NCBI RefSeq assembly: GCF_008843165.1
Contig: NZ_CP044427.1
Span: 2,852,001-2,916,000, forward strand
Length of the DNA: 64,000 bases
Reading direction: 5' to 3'
Source: Ornithinimicrobium pratense
Lineage (GTDB): Bacteria; Actinomycetota; Actinomycetes; Actinomycetales; Dermatophilaceae
The notes below the pieces were generated by a model, which worked only from the letters and a program-made list of their open reading frames with translations, did no database searches and was not told where the DNA came from. Position numbers and translations under genes: made by a program. Each line of letters starts with the position of its first letter. The first letter of the stretch is position 1. Positions 33,947 through 42,821 of the stretch are shown in pieces.

Positions 33947-35209
33947 GTGACCCCCTTCGCTGCAGGCCTCCTGGGTGGCGTCCTGGGGGCCCTCCTGACC
34001 GGCCTGGCGTGGTGGCTGTCGCACCGCCTCGGCAGGACGGCGTCCGCGCCGGCGGCGGAGGAAGAGCCGTCCGAGGCCGGGCCGCGCGTGCCCGAGGGGG
34101 TTGAGGACGTCCTCACCGTGCTGCGGTCCGGCGGCGTCGTGCTGGACCGGGAGGGGCGGGTCCAGACCGTCAGCTCCAACGCCCTGGCCTACGGCCTGGT
34201 GCGCCGCGACCGGCTGGCGCACGAGCAGCTGCGCCGACTCGCGGCCCAGACTCTGCGCGACGGCATCATCCGGCAGGCCGAGTTCGAGCTCCCGCTCAGC
34301 CCCATCGCGGGCGGGCGAATCCTGCTGGCCGTTCGGGTCGCCCCCCTCGCCGAGGAGCACGTGCTCCTGCTGGTCGAGGACCGCACGCAGGCGCGGCGCG
34401 TCGAGGAGGTCCGCCGCGACTTCGTGGTCAACGTCAGCCATGAGCTCAAGACCCCCGTCGGCGGGCTGCAGCTGCTGGCCGAGGCCGTGCAGGACGCTGC
34501 CGACGACCCGCAGGCGGTGGCCCGGTTCGCCGGTCGGATGACCTTGGAGACCGAGCGGCTGACCCGCCTGGTCAGCGAGATCATCGACCTGTCCCGGCTG
34601 CAGACCACCGACCCGCTGGCGGACATGGTCATCGTCGACGTCGCGGCCTGCGCCGCTGAGGCGGTCGAGCACACGCGCCTCGTCGCGGGCCTGCGCGAGG
34701 TGGTCGCCACCCCGACCGGTGACCCGGCGCAGCTGCGGGTCTACGGCGACCCAGAGTTGGTGACCACCGCCATCCGCAACCTGGTGACTAACGCCATCAA
34801 CTACTCCGAGGACGGCACCAAGGTCGGGGTGGTGACCCGGCGTGTGGACGACGTGGTCGAGGTCTCGGTCTCCGACGAGGGGCGCGGCATCTCCGCGGAA
34901 GACCAGGAACGGGTCTTCGAGCGCTTCTACCGGGTCGACACAGCCCGCTCCCGCCTCACCGGCGGCACGGGGCTGGGTTTGTCCATCGTCAAGCACATCT
35001 GCGCCAACCACGGCGGTGAGGTCACCCTTTGGAGCCAAGAGGGCCAGGGCTCGACCTTCACCCTGCGCCTGCCCGCGGTCGTCGGCGACGACCGGCCGAT
35101 CGGCTCCCCCGCCGACGGCCCGGGCCGACACCTGACCCTCGCCCCCGACATCATCACCGAGCCCCTGACCCTGCACGACAACAGCCCTGCCCGAAAGGTG
35201 AGCCCATGA
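33947..35209 (+). CDS. senX3: Phosphate-responsive sensor histidine kinase SenX3/PhoR
   Basis: This 420-aa kinase has one clear membrane helix at about 5-25, then a PAS-like region (VLRSGGVVLDREGRVQTVSSN). The HisKA domain carries His165 in VNVSHELKTPVGGL. The ATPase domain shows N-box NLVTNAINYS, DEGRGIS and GGTGLGLSIVKHI. Only one N-terminal helix is obvious, where SenX3 of M. tuberculosis is described with two. A TAGGCT box (33935-33940) ends 6 nt before GTG 33947. The stop overlaps the regX3 ATG. Confidence 0.93.
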   Translation: MTPFAAGLLGGVLGALLTGLAWWLSHRLGRTASAPAAEEEPSEAGPRVPEGVEDVLTVLRSGGVVLDREGRVQTVSSNALAYGLVRRDRLAHEQLRRLAAQTLRDGIIRQAEFELPLSPIAGGRILLAVRVAPLAEEHVLLLVEDRTQARRVEEVRRDFVVNVSHELKTPVGGLQLLAEAVQDAADDPQAVARFAGRMTLETERLTRLVSEIIDLSRLQTTDPLADMVIVDVAACAAEAVEHTRLVAGLREVVATPTGDPAQLRVYGDPELVTTAIRNLVTNAINYSEDGTKVGVVTRRVDDVVEVSVSDEGRGISAEDQERVFERFYRVDTARSRLTGGTGLGLSIVKHICANHGGEVTLWSQEGQGSTFTLRLPAVVGDDRPIGSPADGPGRHLTLAPDIITEPLTLHDNSPARKVSP

Positions 35210-35889
35210 CCCGCATCCTGGTCGTCGAGGACGAGGAGTCCTTCTCCGACCCCTTGTCCTACCTGCTGGAGAAGGAGGGATATGACGTCGCCGTCACCGC
35301 CACCGGGCCCGACGCGCTCGCCGAGTTCGACCGCAACGGCGCCGACCTGGTCCTGCTGGACCTGATGCTGCCGGGCCTGTCGGGGGTCGACGTCTGCCGA
35401 GCCCTGCGTCAGCGCTCCAACGTCCCGGTCATCATGCTGACCGCCAAGGACTCCGAGGTCGACAAGGTGGTCGGGCTGGAGATCGGCGCCGACGACTACG
35501 TCACCAAGCCCTACTCCGGTCGTGAGCTCCTGGCCCGGATCAAGGCGGTACTACGCCGGCTGGCCGAGCCCGAGGAGCTGTTGCCCTCCACGATCGAGTC
35601 CGGCCCTGTCCGGATGGACGTTGAACGGCATACCGTCCGGGTCGACGGGGTGCCGGTCACCCTGCCGCTGAAGGAGTTCGAGCTGCTGGAGATGCTGCTG
35701 CGCAACACCGGCCGGGTGCTGACCCGCGGCCAGCTCATCGACCGCGTCTGGGGCAGCGACTACGTCGGCGACACCAAGACCCTCGACGTGCACATCAAGC
35801 GGCTGCGCGCCAAGGTCGAGCCGCACCCGTCCAAGCCGCAGCACATCGTCACCGTGCGCGGCCTGGGCTACAAGTTCGAGGCCGTCTAA
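35206..35889 (+). CDS. regX3: Phosphate response regulator RegX3/PhoP
   Basis: This 227-aa OmpR-family regulator has a receiver domain with the phospho-acceptor Asp52 in LVLLDLMLPG, Thr in IMLTAKD and Lys in YVTKPYSGREL. The winged helix contains RVLTRGQLIDRVWGSDYVGDT and VRGLGYKFE. ATG 35206 overlaps the senX3 stop (ATGA). The expected target is the PHO box upstream of phoU. Confidence 0.95.
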   Translation: MTRILVVEDEESFSDPLSYLLEKEGYDVAVTATGPDALAEFDRNGADLVLLDLMLPGLSGVDVCRALRQRSNVPVIMLTAKDSEVDKVVGLEIGADDYVTKPYSGRELLARIKAVLRRLAEPEELLPSTIESGPVRMDVERHTVRVDGVPVTLPLKEFELLEMLLRNTGRVLTRGQLIDRVWGSDYVGDTKTLDVHIKRLRAKVEPHPSKPQHIVTVRGLGYKFEAV

Positions 35890-35891
35890 GC

Positions 35892-35920
35892 CCGCGCCGG
35901 CGGCTGCTGCGCCGGCGCGG
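35892..35920. terminator. Terminator between regX3 and gpmA
   Basis: CCGCGCCGGCG (35892-35902) and CGCCGGCGCGG (35910-35920) form an 11-bp perfect stem with a 7-nt loop, just after the regX3 stop. It can serve both convergent genes. Confidence 0.75.
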
Positions 35921-35957
35921 CTGACGCAGCACCCACCGCAACCCCCAGGGCGGGGCG

Positions 35958-36713
35958 CTACTTCTTGCCCTGGTTGGCCACCTGCTGGATCGCCTCGGCG
36001 GCGGCCTCGGGGTCAAGGTAGCGCCCGCCGCGCTCCACGGGGCGCAGGTCGGCGTCGAGCTCGTAGAGCAGCGGGATGCCGGTGGGGATGTTCAACCCGA
36101 CGATGTCCTCGTCGCTGACGCCGTCCAGGTGCTTGACCAGGGCCCGCAGGCTGTTGCCGTGGGCGGCGACCAGCACCGTGCTCCCGGCCTGCAGGTCGGG
36201 CACGATGTCGCTGTCCCAGTAGGGCAGCATCCGAGCGATGACGTCCTTGAGGCACTCGGTGCGCGGCAGGTCCTCGCCGAGTTCGGCGTAGCGCGGGTCG
36301 CCCGCCTCGGAGTACTCGCTGTCGTCCTCGATCTCCGGCGGCGGGGTGTCGAAGGAACGGCGCCACAGCATGAACTGGTCCTCGCCGTACTTCTCCCGGG
36401 TCTCGGCCTTGTCCAGACCCTGCAGCGCGCCGTAGTGCCGCTCGTTGAGACGCCAGGACCGCTTCACCGGGATCCAGTGCCGGTCGGCCACGTCCAGGGC
36501 GCTGTTGGCGGTGGTGATCGCCCGTCGGAGCAGAGAGGTGTGCAGCACGTCCGGCGCCAACCCCTCCTGGGTGAGCAGCTCGCCGGCCCGCCGTGCCTCG
36601 GCGTGACCCTTCTCCGTCAGGTCGACGTCCACCCAACCGGTGAACAGGTTCTTCTGGTTCCACTCGCTCTCGCCGTGGCGGAGCAGGATGAGGGTGTAGG
36701 CAGCCGTGCTCAT
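35958..36713 (-). CDS. gpmA: 2,3-bisphosphoglycerate-dependent phosphoglycerate mutase
   Basis: This 251-aa glycolytic enzyme interconverts 3- and 2-phosphoglycerate. The phospho-histidine is His13 in [10 protein letters not shown], with [12 protein letters not shown] and [22 protein letters not shown] 36713 overlaps the ybjN-like stop (ATGA). A TAGTGT box 6 nt upstream could also give a separate leaderless transcript. Gene order mshA-ybjN-gpm next to senX3-regX3 matches M. tuberculosis Rv0486-Rv0491 apart from local inversions. Confidence 0.95.
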   Translation of the reverse strand: MSTAAYTLILLRHGESEWNQKNLFTGWVDVDLTEKGHAEARRAGELLTQEGLAPDVLHTSLLRRAITTANSALDVADRHWIPVKRSWRLNERHYGALQGLDKAETREKYGEDQFMLWRRSFDTPPPEIEDDSEYSEAGDPRYAELGEDLPRTECLKDVIARMLPYWDSDIVPDLQAGSTVLVAAHGNSLRALVKHLDGVSDEDIVGLNIPTGIPLLYELDADLRPVERGGRYLDPEAAAEAIQQVANQGKK

Positions 36714-37240
36714 GGCTTCACACTATCGGGTGCCCCGGAAGGCGTCTGCTCCTCCAGCTCGGCGCGGAAGACCTCCAGGTTGGCGGTGGTCTCGCCCCGG
36801 TCGACCCGCCAGGCCCATTCGCGCTGGATCGAGGTCCAGAAGCCCAGGCGCAACAGGTCGTTGAACGGCTCGTCGCAGGCGGTCAGCACCCCGCCGAGCA
36901 GCTCGTCCAGGCTCATCTCGTTCAGCCCCGCCAGCGGCACCCGGCCGGTGAGGTAGACGTCGCCGCTGGCGTCGACGGCATACCCCAGCCCGGGCAGCCG
37001 CAGGGTCCGCCGCAGCAGGTGGCGGTAGAACGCCTCGTGGTTCTCGTCCGGGTTGCGGATGACGAAGGCGCGCAGCTCCAGCGCCCGCTCCCCCAGCAGC
37101 AGGGAGACCACGGTGCGCAGCTTGCGCTCCCCCGGCAGCGTCGCCACCGTCTCCCCCTCGTGCGCGCCCTGCTCCCAGGGCACCTCGAGCGCGTCCAGGT
37201 GCTCGCGCAGCCGGGCCAGGTATGTGGTGTGTGAGCTCAT
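36710..37240 (-). CDS. YbjN-domain protein
   Basis: This 176-aa protein belongs to the YbjN/type III secretion chaperone-like fold, with [55 protein letters not shown] and [15 protein letters not shown] homologue (Rv0487) occupies the same place between mshA and gpm in mycobacteria. ATG 37240 lies 8 bp after the mshA stop. Its role is unknown. Confidence 0.88.
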   Translation of the reverse strand: MSSHTTYLARLREHLDALEVPWEQGAHEGETVATLPGERKLRTVVSLLLGERALELRAFVIRNPDENHEAFYRHLLRRTLRLPGLGYAVDASGDVYLTGRVPLAGLNEMSLDELLGGVLTACDEPFNDLLRLGFWTSIQREWAWRVDRGETTANLEVFRAELEEQTPSGAPDSVKP

Positions 37241-37248
37241 CAGTGCTC

Positions 37249-38586
37249 CTAGGGCAGGCGGTCGGGCAGAGGATGGTCGGGCAGAGGGTGGTCGGGCAGA
37301 GGGTGGTCGGGATGATGCCGGGCAGAGGCCGCGGTGCGGTAGACGTCGAGCAGTCCGTCGACGGTGCGCTCCCAGGAGAAGCCCTGCGCGTGCTCGACCG
37401 CCCGGGCCGGCCAGCGCGCACCCTCCACCTCCAGGCGGGCCAGCGCCGCAGCCAGGGCATCCGCCCAGTCGTGGGGGTCGTGCCCGTCCACGAGCACCCC
37501 GACCTCGCCGACGGCGTGCGGCAGACCGCCGACACGGGCCGCGACCACGGGCGTCCCGCTGGCGAGCGCCTCGATCGCGACCAGGCCGAAGGACTCGTGG
37601 TGGGAGGGGACCACGAGCAGGTCGGCGGCGCGGTACCACCGGGCGAGCTCCGCGCGCGGCAGGGTCTCGCCGAAGCGCACGACCCCTCCCAGGCCCTCCT
37701 CCTCCGCCAGCGCGGCGAGCGCTCTCGGGCGGGCCAGGCCCGAGCCGGACGGCCCGCCCAGGACGCTGACCAGCAGCCGGTTCCGCAGCTGGGGGTCACG
37801 GCGGACCAGCTCGCCGGCGGCCCGCAGCAGCACGTCCGGGGCCTTGAGCGGCTGGATCCGGCCGACGAAGAGCAGCAGGAGCGCCTCGGCCGGCAGGCCG
37901 AGCTCGGCGCGGGCCGACTCCTGCGGGCCAGGCCGGAAGGTCTCCAGGTCCACGCCCGGGGGGACGATCCGCACCCGGCCGGGGTCGGCGCCGTGCAGGG
38001 CCACGAGAGCGTCCCTCTCGTCGGCGGTGTTGACCACGAGCAGGTCCGCGCGCGTGACCAGCTCGTCCTCGCCGCGGACCCGCGCCGCAGGCTCGGGCCG
38101 CTCACCCTGCGCCAGTCGCTGGTTCTTCACCCGGGCCATCGTGTGCATGGTGTGCACGAGCGGCGGGCGCCTCTCGACGGCGGTGAGCTCGGCGGCGCGC
38201 AGGGCCGCCGCCCCCGAGAGCCAGTAGTGGCTGTGCACCACTCCACCGTCAGCCGCCACCCGGGCGCGGAGCGGGGCCAGTTCCTCGGCGAAGGCGTCGA
38301 CGTGCGCGGACAGGTCCTGCTTCGGGACCGGGGCGAGGGGACCGGCTGGGAGGTGGTGGACCTCGACGCCTGGGGCGGGGCGGACCGTGCCGACCTCCTC
38401 CGGTGCGGTGGCCCGGGTCGCGACGTCCACGGCCACCCCCCGCCGGGCGAGGTGCAGGGCGGTCTGCAGGACGTAGACGTTCAGCCCACCGGCGTCTCCC
38501 GTCCCGGGCGTCAGCAACGGCGAGGTGTGCAGCGAGACCATGAGGACCCGGACCGGGAGCCCTGCACGGCGGTCGTTGCTGCTCAT
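37249..38586 (-). CDS. mshA: D-inositol-3-phosphate glycosyltransferase (mycothiol step 1)
   Basis: This 445-aa GT4 enzyme transfers GlcNAc from UDP-GlcNAc to inositol 3-phosphate. Family motifs are LLTPGTGDAGGLNVYV, HSHYWLSG, FVGRIQPLKAPDVLL and the catalytic HESFGLVAIEALASGTPVV. The last about 20 residues are a PDHPL repeat encoded by a 15-bp tandem array and are not part of the fold. A CAGACT box lies 6 nt before ATG 38586. Upstream in-frame starts are not conserved. It leads the mshA-ybjN-gpmA operon. Confidence 0.94.
   Translation of the reverse strand: MSSNDRRAGLPVRVLMVSLHTSPLLTPGTGDAGGLNVYVLQTALHLARRGVAVDVATRATAPEEVGTVRPAPGVEVHHLPAGPLAPVPKQDLSAHVDAFAEELAPLRARVAADGGVVHSHYWLSGAAALRAAELTAVERRPPLVHTMHTMARVKNQRLAQGERPEPAARVRGEDELVTRADLLVVNTADERDALVALHGADPGRVRIVPPGVDLETFRPGPQESARAELGLPAEALLLLFVGRIQPLKAPDVLLRAAGELVRRDPQLRNRLLVSVLGGPSGSGLARPRALAALAEEEGLGGVVRFGETLPRAELARWYRAADLLVVPSHHESFGLVAIEALASGTPVVAARVGGLPHAVGEVGVLVDGHDPHDWADALAAALARLEVEGARWPARAVEHAQGFSWERTVDGLLDVYRTAASARHHPDHPLPDHPLPDHPLPDRLP
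37260..37319 (-). repeat. 15-bp tandem repeat at the 3' end of mshA
   Basis: Four units of GGTCGGGCAGAGGGT (plus-strand view) start at 37260, 37275, 37290 and 37305. The last is degenerate. They encode repeated PDHPL in the MshA tail. Confidence 0.88.
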
Positions 38587-38631
38587 CCGGCCAGTCTGGC
38601 ACGGTGGCCAGGACCGCCCGCCGGGTCGGCA

Positions 38632-38679
38632 CCTCATACCCTGCGGGCGTGCCAGCCTCATACCCTGGAGGCGTGCCCA
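38632..38679 (+). repeat. 24-bp tandem duplication of a leaderless promoter and start codon
   Basis: CCTCATACCCTGCGGGCGTG (38632-38651) recurs with small changes from 38656. Each 24-bp copy contains TACCCT, a 6-nt gap and an in-frame GTG (38649 and 38673). Confidence 0.85.
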
Positions 38680-39518
38680 GCCCCGCCCCGCGCCGCCGCT
38701 TCGCCCCGGTCGGCGAGATCACCCGCGGCACCACCAACCCCAACCGGCTGAGGCGCGTCGACCGGTGGATCGCGGCGGCCCTGCGCCACGAGCTGCGGGC
38801 CCCGGCCGAGCCGCCCGTGGTGATCGACCTGGGCTACGGCGCCTCGCCCGTGACCGTCCTGGAGCTGGCTCAGCGGCTGCGCGCGGTGCGCGAGGACATC
38901 CGCGTCGTCGGCGTGGAGATCGACCCCGAGCGGGTCGCCCGCGGACTGCCCTACGCCGACCCGCCGCGCGTGGACTTCGTGCTCGGGGGGTTCGAGGTGC
39001 CGCTGCCTGCCGGCAGCGGCGGGGCACCCACGGTGGTACGGGCTTTCAACGTGCTGCGGCAGTATGCCGAGGACGACGTGCCCGCGGCGTGGGCCCGGGT
39101 GGTGTCTCGGCTCGCGCCCGGCGGCGCGCTGGTCGAGGGCACCTGCGACGAGCCCGGGCGGCTGGCGGCGTGGGTCGACGTCCGCCGGGGGCCGGACGCC
39201 GCACCGGCCCCGCGCTCGCTCACCCTGGCCTGGCGGCTGGCCGGCCTGAACACCCCCTCCGTGGTCGCCGAGCGCCTGCCCAAGGTGCTGATCCACCGCA
39301 ATGTGCCCGGCGAGCGGGTGCACGAGCTGATGCGGGCCCTGGACGACGCCTGGGCACGCAACGCCCCGCTCGCCTCCTACGGCGCGCGCCAACGCTTCGT
39401 CGCGACCGCGCGTGATCTGCGCTCCGCCGGCTGGCCGGTGCGGGGTGGGCCGGCCCGGTGGCGCTTCGGGGAGCTGACCCTCGACTGGGCCGCCGTCGCG
39501 CCGCACGGCCTGACCTGA
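38673..39518 (+). CDS. Class I SAM-dependent methyltransferase-like protein
   Basis: This protein (281 aa from GTG 38673, 289 aa from GTG 38649) has a Rossmann-type motif I (VVIDLGYGASPVTVLELA) and motif II (VVGVEIDPERVARGL), plus VVRAFNVLRQY and LAPGGALVEGTC. A homologous gene lies beside mshA in other actinobacteria. The methyl acceptor is unknown. Both starts have a TACCCT box 6 nt upstream, so two transcripts and two N-termini are possible. The downstream one is chosen because the conserved RRRFAPVGEITRGTTNPNRL follows it closely. Confidence 0.78.
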   Translation: MPSPAPRRRFAPVGEITRGTTNPNRLRRVDRWIAAALRHELRAPAEPPVVIDLGYGASPVTVLELAQRLRAVREDIRVVGVEIDPERVARGLPYADPPRVDFVLGGFEVPLPAGSGGAPTVVRAFNVLRQYAEDDVPAAWARVVSRLAPGGALVEGTCDEPGRLAAWVDVRRGPDAAPAPRSLTLAWRLAGLNTPSVVAERLPKVLIHRNVPGERVHELMRALDDAWARNAPLASYGARQRFVATARDLRSAGWPVRGGPARWRFGELTLDWAAVAPHGLT

Positions 39519-39569
39519 CTCCCGCCGGTTCCCGAGGAGACGCCCAGGCTCGGCACGTACGCTGGTGGG

Positions 39570-39899
39570 ATGTCGCCGGTCCTGATCTCCGCCCAGAACA
39601 CCGTGACGCTCGTGCTGGGCGTCGTCGCCTTCGCGCTCATGGCCTGGGCGCTGGTCGACTGCCTCCGGGTGCGGGCCGATGCCTTTCCCGCGGCCAGCAA
39701 GCGCAGCAAGCAGTTCTGGCTGCTGCTCACCGGGGTGGCGACCGCGATCGGCTTCGTCTCGATCTTCGCGCCGCTGAACATCTTCAACCTCGCCGCCATC
39801 ATCGCCGCGGCGGTCTACCACACCGACGTCAAGCCCGCGGTGCGCGCGGTGCAGGGCCGCGGCGGGGGGAGCCACATGGGTCCGTACGGGCCCTGGTGA
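39570..39899 (+). CDS. DUF2516 family membrane protein
   Basis: This 109-aa protein has two or three hydrophobic helices (VTLVLGVVAFALMAWALVDC, FWLLLTGVATAIGFVSIF, IFNLAAIIAAAVYHTDVKPA) and matches actinobacterial DUF2516 proteins. Role unknown. A TACGCT box ends 6 nt before ATG 39570, a leaderless pattern. Confidence 0.82.
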   Translation: MSPVLISAQNTVTLVLGVVAFALMAWALVDCLRVRADAFPAASKRSKQFWLLLTGVATAIGFVSIFAPLNIFNLAAIIAAAVYHTDVKPAVRAVQGRGGGSHMGPYGPW

Positions 39900-40071
39900 A
39901 CCGACCGCGGCCCACGCGTGCACGGGGGCGGGCTCACGTCGCCACGCCCCGACAGGACCGCCCCCGGATGGCATAGTGGGGCGCGCAGCGCCCCCGCGCC
40001 GCCGTGACCCGCGCACCATCGAGCGGGCGCGCCCCGCGTCAGCAGCGACAGGACCAGCCGAGAGAGGGACC

Positions 40072-40458
40072 ATGGCGACCAACACGGAACCGGTGGTTGA
40101 GCAGGACCGCCGTGAGCAGGCCGTCGTCGTCGAGCGTCCCTGGGGCCGGTTCGAGCGGTTCTGCCTCAACGAGCCGACCACCGTCAAGGTCATCACCATC
40201 GCGCCCGGTCAGCGGCTCTCCCTGCAGCGCCACGAGCACCGGGCGGAGCTGTGGCAGGCCCTGGACGAGGGCGTGCAGGCGAGCGTCGACGGGCTCACCT
40301 GGACGATGCGCCGGGGCGAGGTGGCCTGGGTGCCGCTGGGTGCCCCTCACCGGCTGACCAACCCGGGCGGGTCGAGCGTGCGCGTCCTGGAGCTGGGGTT
40401 CGGGCACTTTGACGAGGACGACATCGAGCGTCTGCAGGACGACTACGCCAGAGGCTGA
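40072..40458 (+). CDS. Cupin protein, mannose-6-phosphate isomerase type II C-terminal-like
   Basis: This 128-aa single-domain cupin has VVVERPWGRFERFCL, the metal motif RLSLQRHEHRAELWQAL and VPLGAPHRLTNPG. It matches the isomerase half of ManC/type II PMI without the guanylyltransferase half. It may isomerise a hexose phosphate or act as a small cupin of unknown use. ATG 40072 has a GAGAGGGA site. Its stop is 18 bp from the convergent dtd stop. Confidence 0.82.
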   Translation: MATNTEPVVEQDRREQAVVVERPWGRFERFCLNEPTTVKVITIAPGQRLSLQRHEHRAELWQALDEGVQASVDGLTWTMRRGEVAWVPLGAPHRLTNPGGSSVRVLELGFGHFDEDDIERLQDDYARG

Positions 40459-40476
40459 GCTCGACGACCGCGAGCC

Positions 40477-40902
40477 TCAGGTGTCGACGATCACCGTGAA
40501 CGGCCCGTCGTTGACCAGTTCCACCTGCATCATCGCGCCGAACACACCGGTCGCGACCTCGATCCCGCGGCCGCGCAGGTCGGCGACGACCGCGTCGACC
40601 AGCGGCTCAGCCACCTCGCCAGGGGCGGCCGCGGTCCAGGACGGCCGGCGGCCCTTGCGGGTGCTGCCGTAGAGGGTGAACTGGCTGACGACGAGCACCG
40701 CACCCTCCGCCTCGGCGACCGACCGCTCCTCGGGCAGGATGCGCAGCTCGGCGATCTTGCGGGCCATGGTCGCCACGTCGCTCGGGCCGTCGTCGTGGGT
40801 GGCCGCCACCAGGGCGAGCAGGCCGGGCCGGTCGATTGCTCCCACGACCTCACCCTCGACGCTCACGCTGGCGCGGATGACGCGCTGCAGGACCGCCCTC
40901 AC
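40477..40902 (-). CDS. dtd: D-aminoacyl-tRNA deacylase
   Basis: This 141-aa proofreading enzyme removes D-amino acids from tRNA. Signature motifs are [39 protein letters not shown] and the cis-proline motif [11 protein letters not shown] (Phe in place of the usual Val). GTG 40902 overlaps the asparaginase stop (GTGA). The frame runs much further upstream but only as an antisense-like shadow. Confidence 0.94.
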   Translation of the reverse strand: MRAVLQRVIRASVSVEGEVVGAIDRPGLLALVAATHDDGPSDVATMARKIAELRILPEERSVAEAEGAVLVVSQFTLYGSTRKGRRPSWTAAAPGEVAEPLVDAVVADLRGRGIEVATGVFGAMMQVELVNDGPFTVIVDT

Positions 40903-41930
40903 GGGCAGCCTGCCGACGGCATACCCGCCAGGCCCGGCACGACGGCGCGCACCGCGCCGACCGGCTGGCCGTGTCCGCGCACGACGGCGCGGGCGTCGAG
41001 CTGGTCGAGCGCGTCGGCGACGCCCGGGGCCAGGGTCTCCACCCCGGCCGCGCGGAGGGTTGCCGTGGTGACGACCACCCGGGCCCGCTCGGCGCCGTCG
41101 GTGATCTTCACCGCCAGCCCGCGACCGTCGGCCAGGCCGACCGCGTAGACCGACTCCGCCCCGTCCTTGGCGATCAGGCCCGGCACGGCCTGGATGAGCG
41201 CGGTGACGTCGCGGCCGGTGCCGCCCAGCCAGGCCGGGTGCGCGTGGACCGCTGCGGCGACCCGGCCCTCGGGGGTGTCGGGGTCCGCGGCGGCCAGGGT
41301 GCCGAAGGCGCGCGCCAGCCCGGCCGTGGAGACGCCCAGCGCGGGGGCACCACAGCCGTCGACGGTCAGTGCGCTGACCCGGTCGCCGGTCAGCTCCTCG
41401 ACCACCTCGATGATGAGCCGCTGCAGGGGATGCTCGGGGTCCAGGTAGGTCGTGGTGTCCCAACCGGCGGCGCGACAGGCGGCGAGCATGCCGGCGTGCT
41501 TGCCGGAACAGTTCTGGCCCAGGCTGGAGTCGGTCCGACCCTCGCGCACCCACCGGGCGCGCTCGACGTCGTCGATCGGGCTGCTGGGGGTGTTCTGCAG
41601 CGCGGAGTCCGCCAGCCCGACCGAAGCCAGGATGCGGCGGGCGCCCTCCAGGTGGAAGGGCTCGCCCGAGTGGCTGGCGCAGGCCAGGGCGAGCAGCTCT
41701 CCCTCCAGCTGGGCACCGGCGCGCAGCATCGCGACCGCCTGGAGCGGCTTGAGCGAGGAGCGGGGCAACACCGGCGCGTCGACCGGCCCCACCGCCAGGG
41801 AGGTGCTGCCGTCGGCCGCGGTCAGGGCGAGCACGCCGTGGTGGACGGACTCCACGAAACCGTTGCGGACCACCTCGGCGACGACTGGGGCCTGCGTCAG
41901 CGGGGAGTGCGACATCGTCTGCTCGCTCAT
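40899..41930 (-). CDS. Asparaginase, Rhizobium-type (PF06089-like)
   Basis: This 343-aa protein matches the thermolabile asparaginase II family, not the E. coli type. Motifs are [46 protein letters not shown] and [12 protein letters not shown]. It should hydrolyse L-asparagine, although substrate scope in this family is not settled. It overlaps the BKACE gene upstream (ATGA) and dtd downstream, forming one coupled operon. Confidence 0.9.
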   Translation of the reverse strand: MSEQTMSHSPLTQAPVVAEVVRNGFVESVHHGVLALTAADGSTSLAVGPVDAPVLPRSSLKPLQAVAMLRAGAQLEGELLALACASHSGEPFHLEGARRILASVGLADSALQNTPSSPIDDVERARWVREGRTDSSLGQNCSGKHAGMLAACRAAGWDTTTYLDPEHPLQRLIIEVVEELTGDRVSALTVDGCGAPALGVSTAGLARAFGTLAAADPDTPEGRVAAAVHAHPAWLGGTGRDVTALIQAVPGLIAKDGAESVYAVGLADGRGLAVKITDGAERARVVVTTATLRAAGVETLAPGVADALDQLDARAVVRGHGQPVGAVRAVVPGLAGMPSAGCP

Positions 41931-42769
41931 CGGGTCCTCCGGTCCTTGACCCCGAGCAGCGCGCGGACGCCCTGCGTCGACATCGGCGGGCGCTGCATAG
42001 TCGTGGCCAAGCCGGCCGCCCGCTCCACGAGCTCGGCGTTGTGCTGCACCTGCTGCCCGCGGGCATACATCAGGTTGTCCTCCATCCCCACCCGCAGGTG
42101 GCCCCCCATCGCCAGCGCGGCGGCGGCGATCGGCAGGTGCGCGCGTCCGATCCCGGTGGCCGACCAGCTGGTGACCTCCTCGGGCAGGGCCTGCACGCCC
42201 GCCGCCAGCGCCGCGACGGTGCCAGGCATGCCGCCGGGCATGCCGGTGACGAAGTCGACGTGGACCTGGCCGCCGTAGGGCAGGCCGTGCTGGTCGATGA
42301 GCCGGCGCAGGGCGGCGACGTGGCCGAGGTCGAAGAGCTCGAACTCGGGCACGACCTCCCGCTCCTGGGCCTGCACGTAGAGGTCGCTCATGAACGGGTA
42401 GGGGTTGAGGAAGACGTCGTCGCCGAAGTTGACCGTCCCGCAGGTCAGGGAGCAGGAGTCGGGCTCGGCGTCGAGCACGGTGAGCCGAGACTCCAGCGGA
42501 TCGCGCACCGAGCCGCCGGTGGAGAGCTGGATGACCAGGTCGGTCGCCTCCCGCAGTGCCTGGACCGTGTCCTTCAGGCGTGTCGGGTCCAGCGTGGGCG
42601 TGTGACCCGCCTCCGGGTCACGCACATGCACGTGGATGAGGCCGGCCCCGGCCTGCTCGCACGCGACCGCCGTCTCGACGACCTCCTCGAGGGTGGTCGG
42701 CAGCTGGGGGAAGTCGGTCTTGGCCGTCTCCGCCCCGGTGGGCGCGACGGTGATCAACGTGGATGCCAT
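41927..42769 (-). CDS. BKACE family (3-keto-5-aminohexanoate cleavage-like) enzyme
   Basis: This 280-aa zinc-dependent TIM-barrel protein has the metal motif [20 protein letters not shown]-type [10 protein letters not shown], and [18 protein letters not shown]. The family condenses a beta-keto acid with acetyl-CoA. The substrate varies between subfamilies, and lysine fermentation is not implied here. ATG 42769 gives the conserved [14 protein letters not shown]. Coupling to asparaginase suggests amino-acid catabolism, which is inference. Confidence 0.88.
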   Translation of the reverse strand: MASTLITVAPTGAETAKTDFPQLPTTLEEVVETAVACEQAGAGLIHVHVRDPEAGHTPTLDPTRLKDTVQALREATDLVIQLSTGGSVRDPLESRLTVLDAEPDSCSLTCGTVNFGDDVFLNPYPFMSDLYVQAQEREVVPEFELFDLGHVAALRRLIDQHGLPYGGQVHVDFVTGMPGGMPGTVAALAAGVQALPEEVTSWSATGIGRAHLPIAAAALAMGGHLRVGMEDNLMYARGQQVQHNAELVERAAGLATTMQRPPMSTQGVRALLGVKDRRTR

Positions 42770-42821
42770 GTCCGGAATCCTGCCAGTCCGAGCCGGCCCC
42801 GCCGCACCGAGGGCCGGTGGC

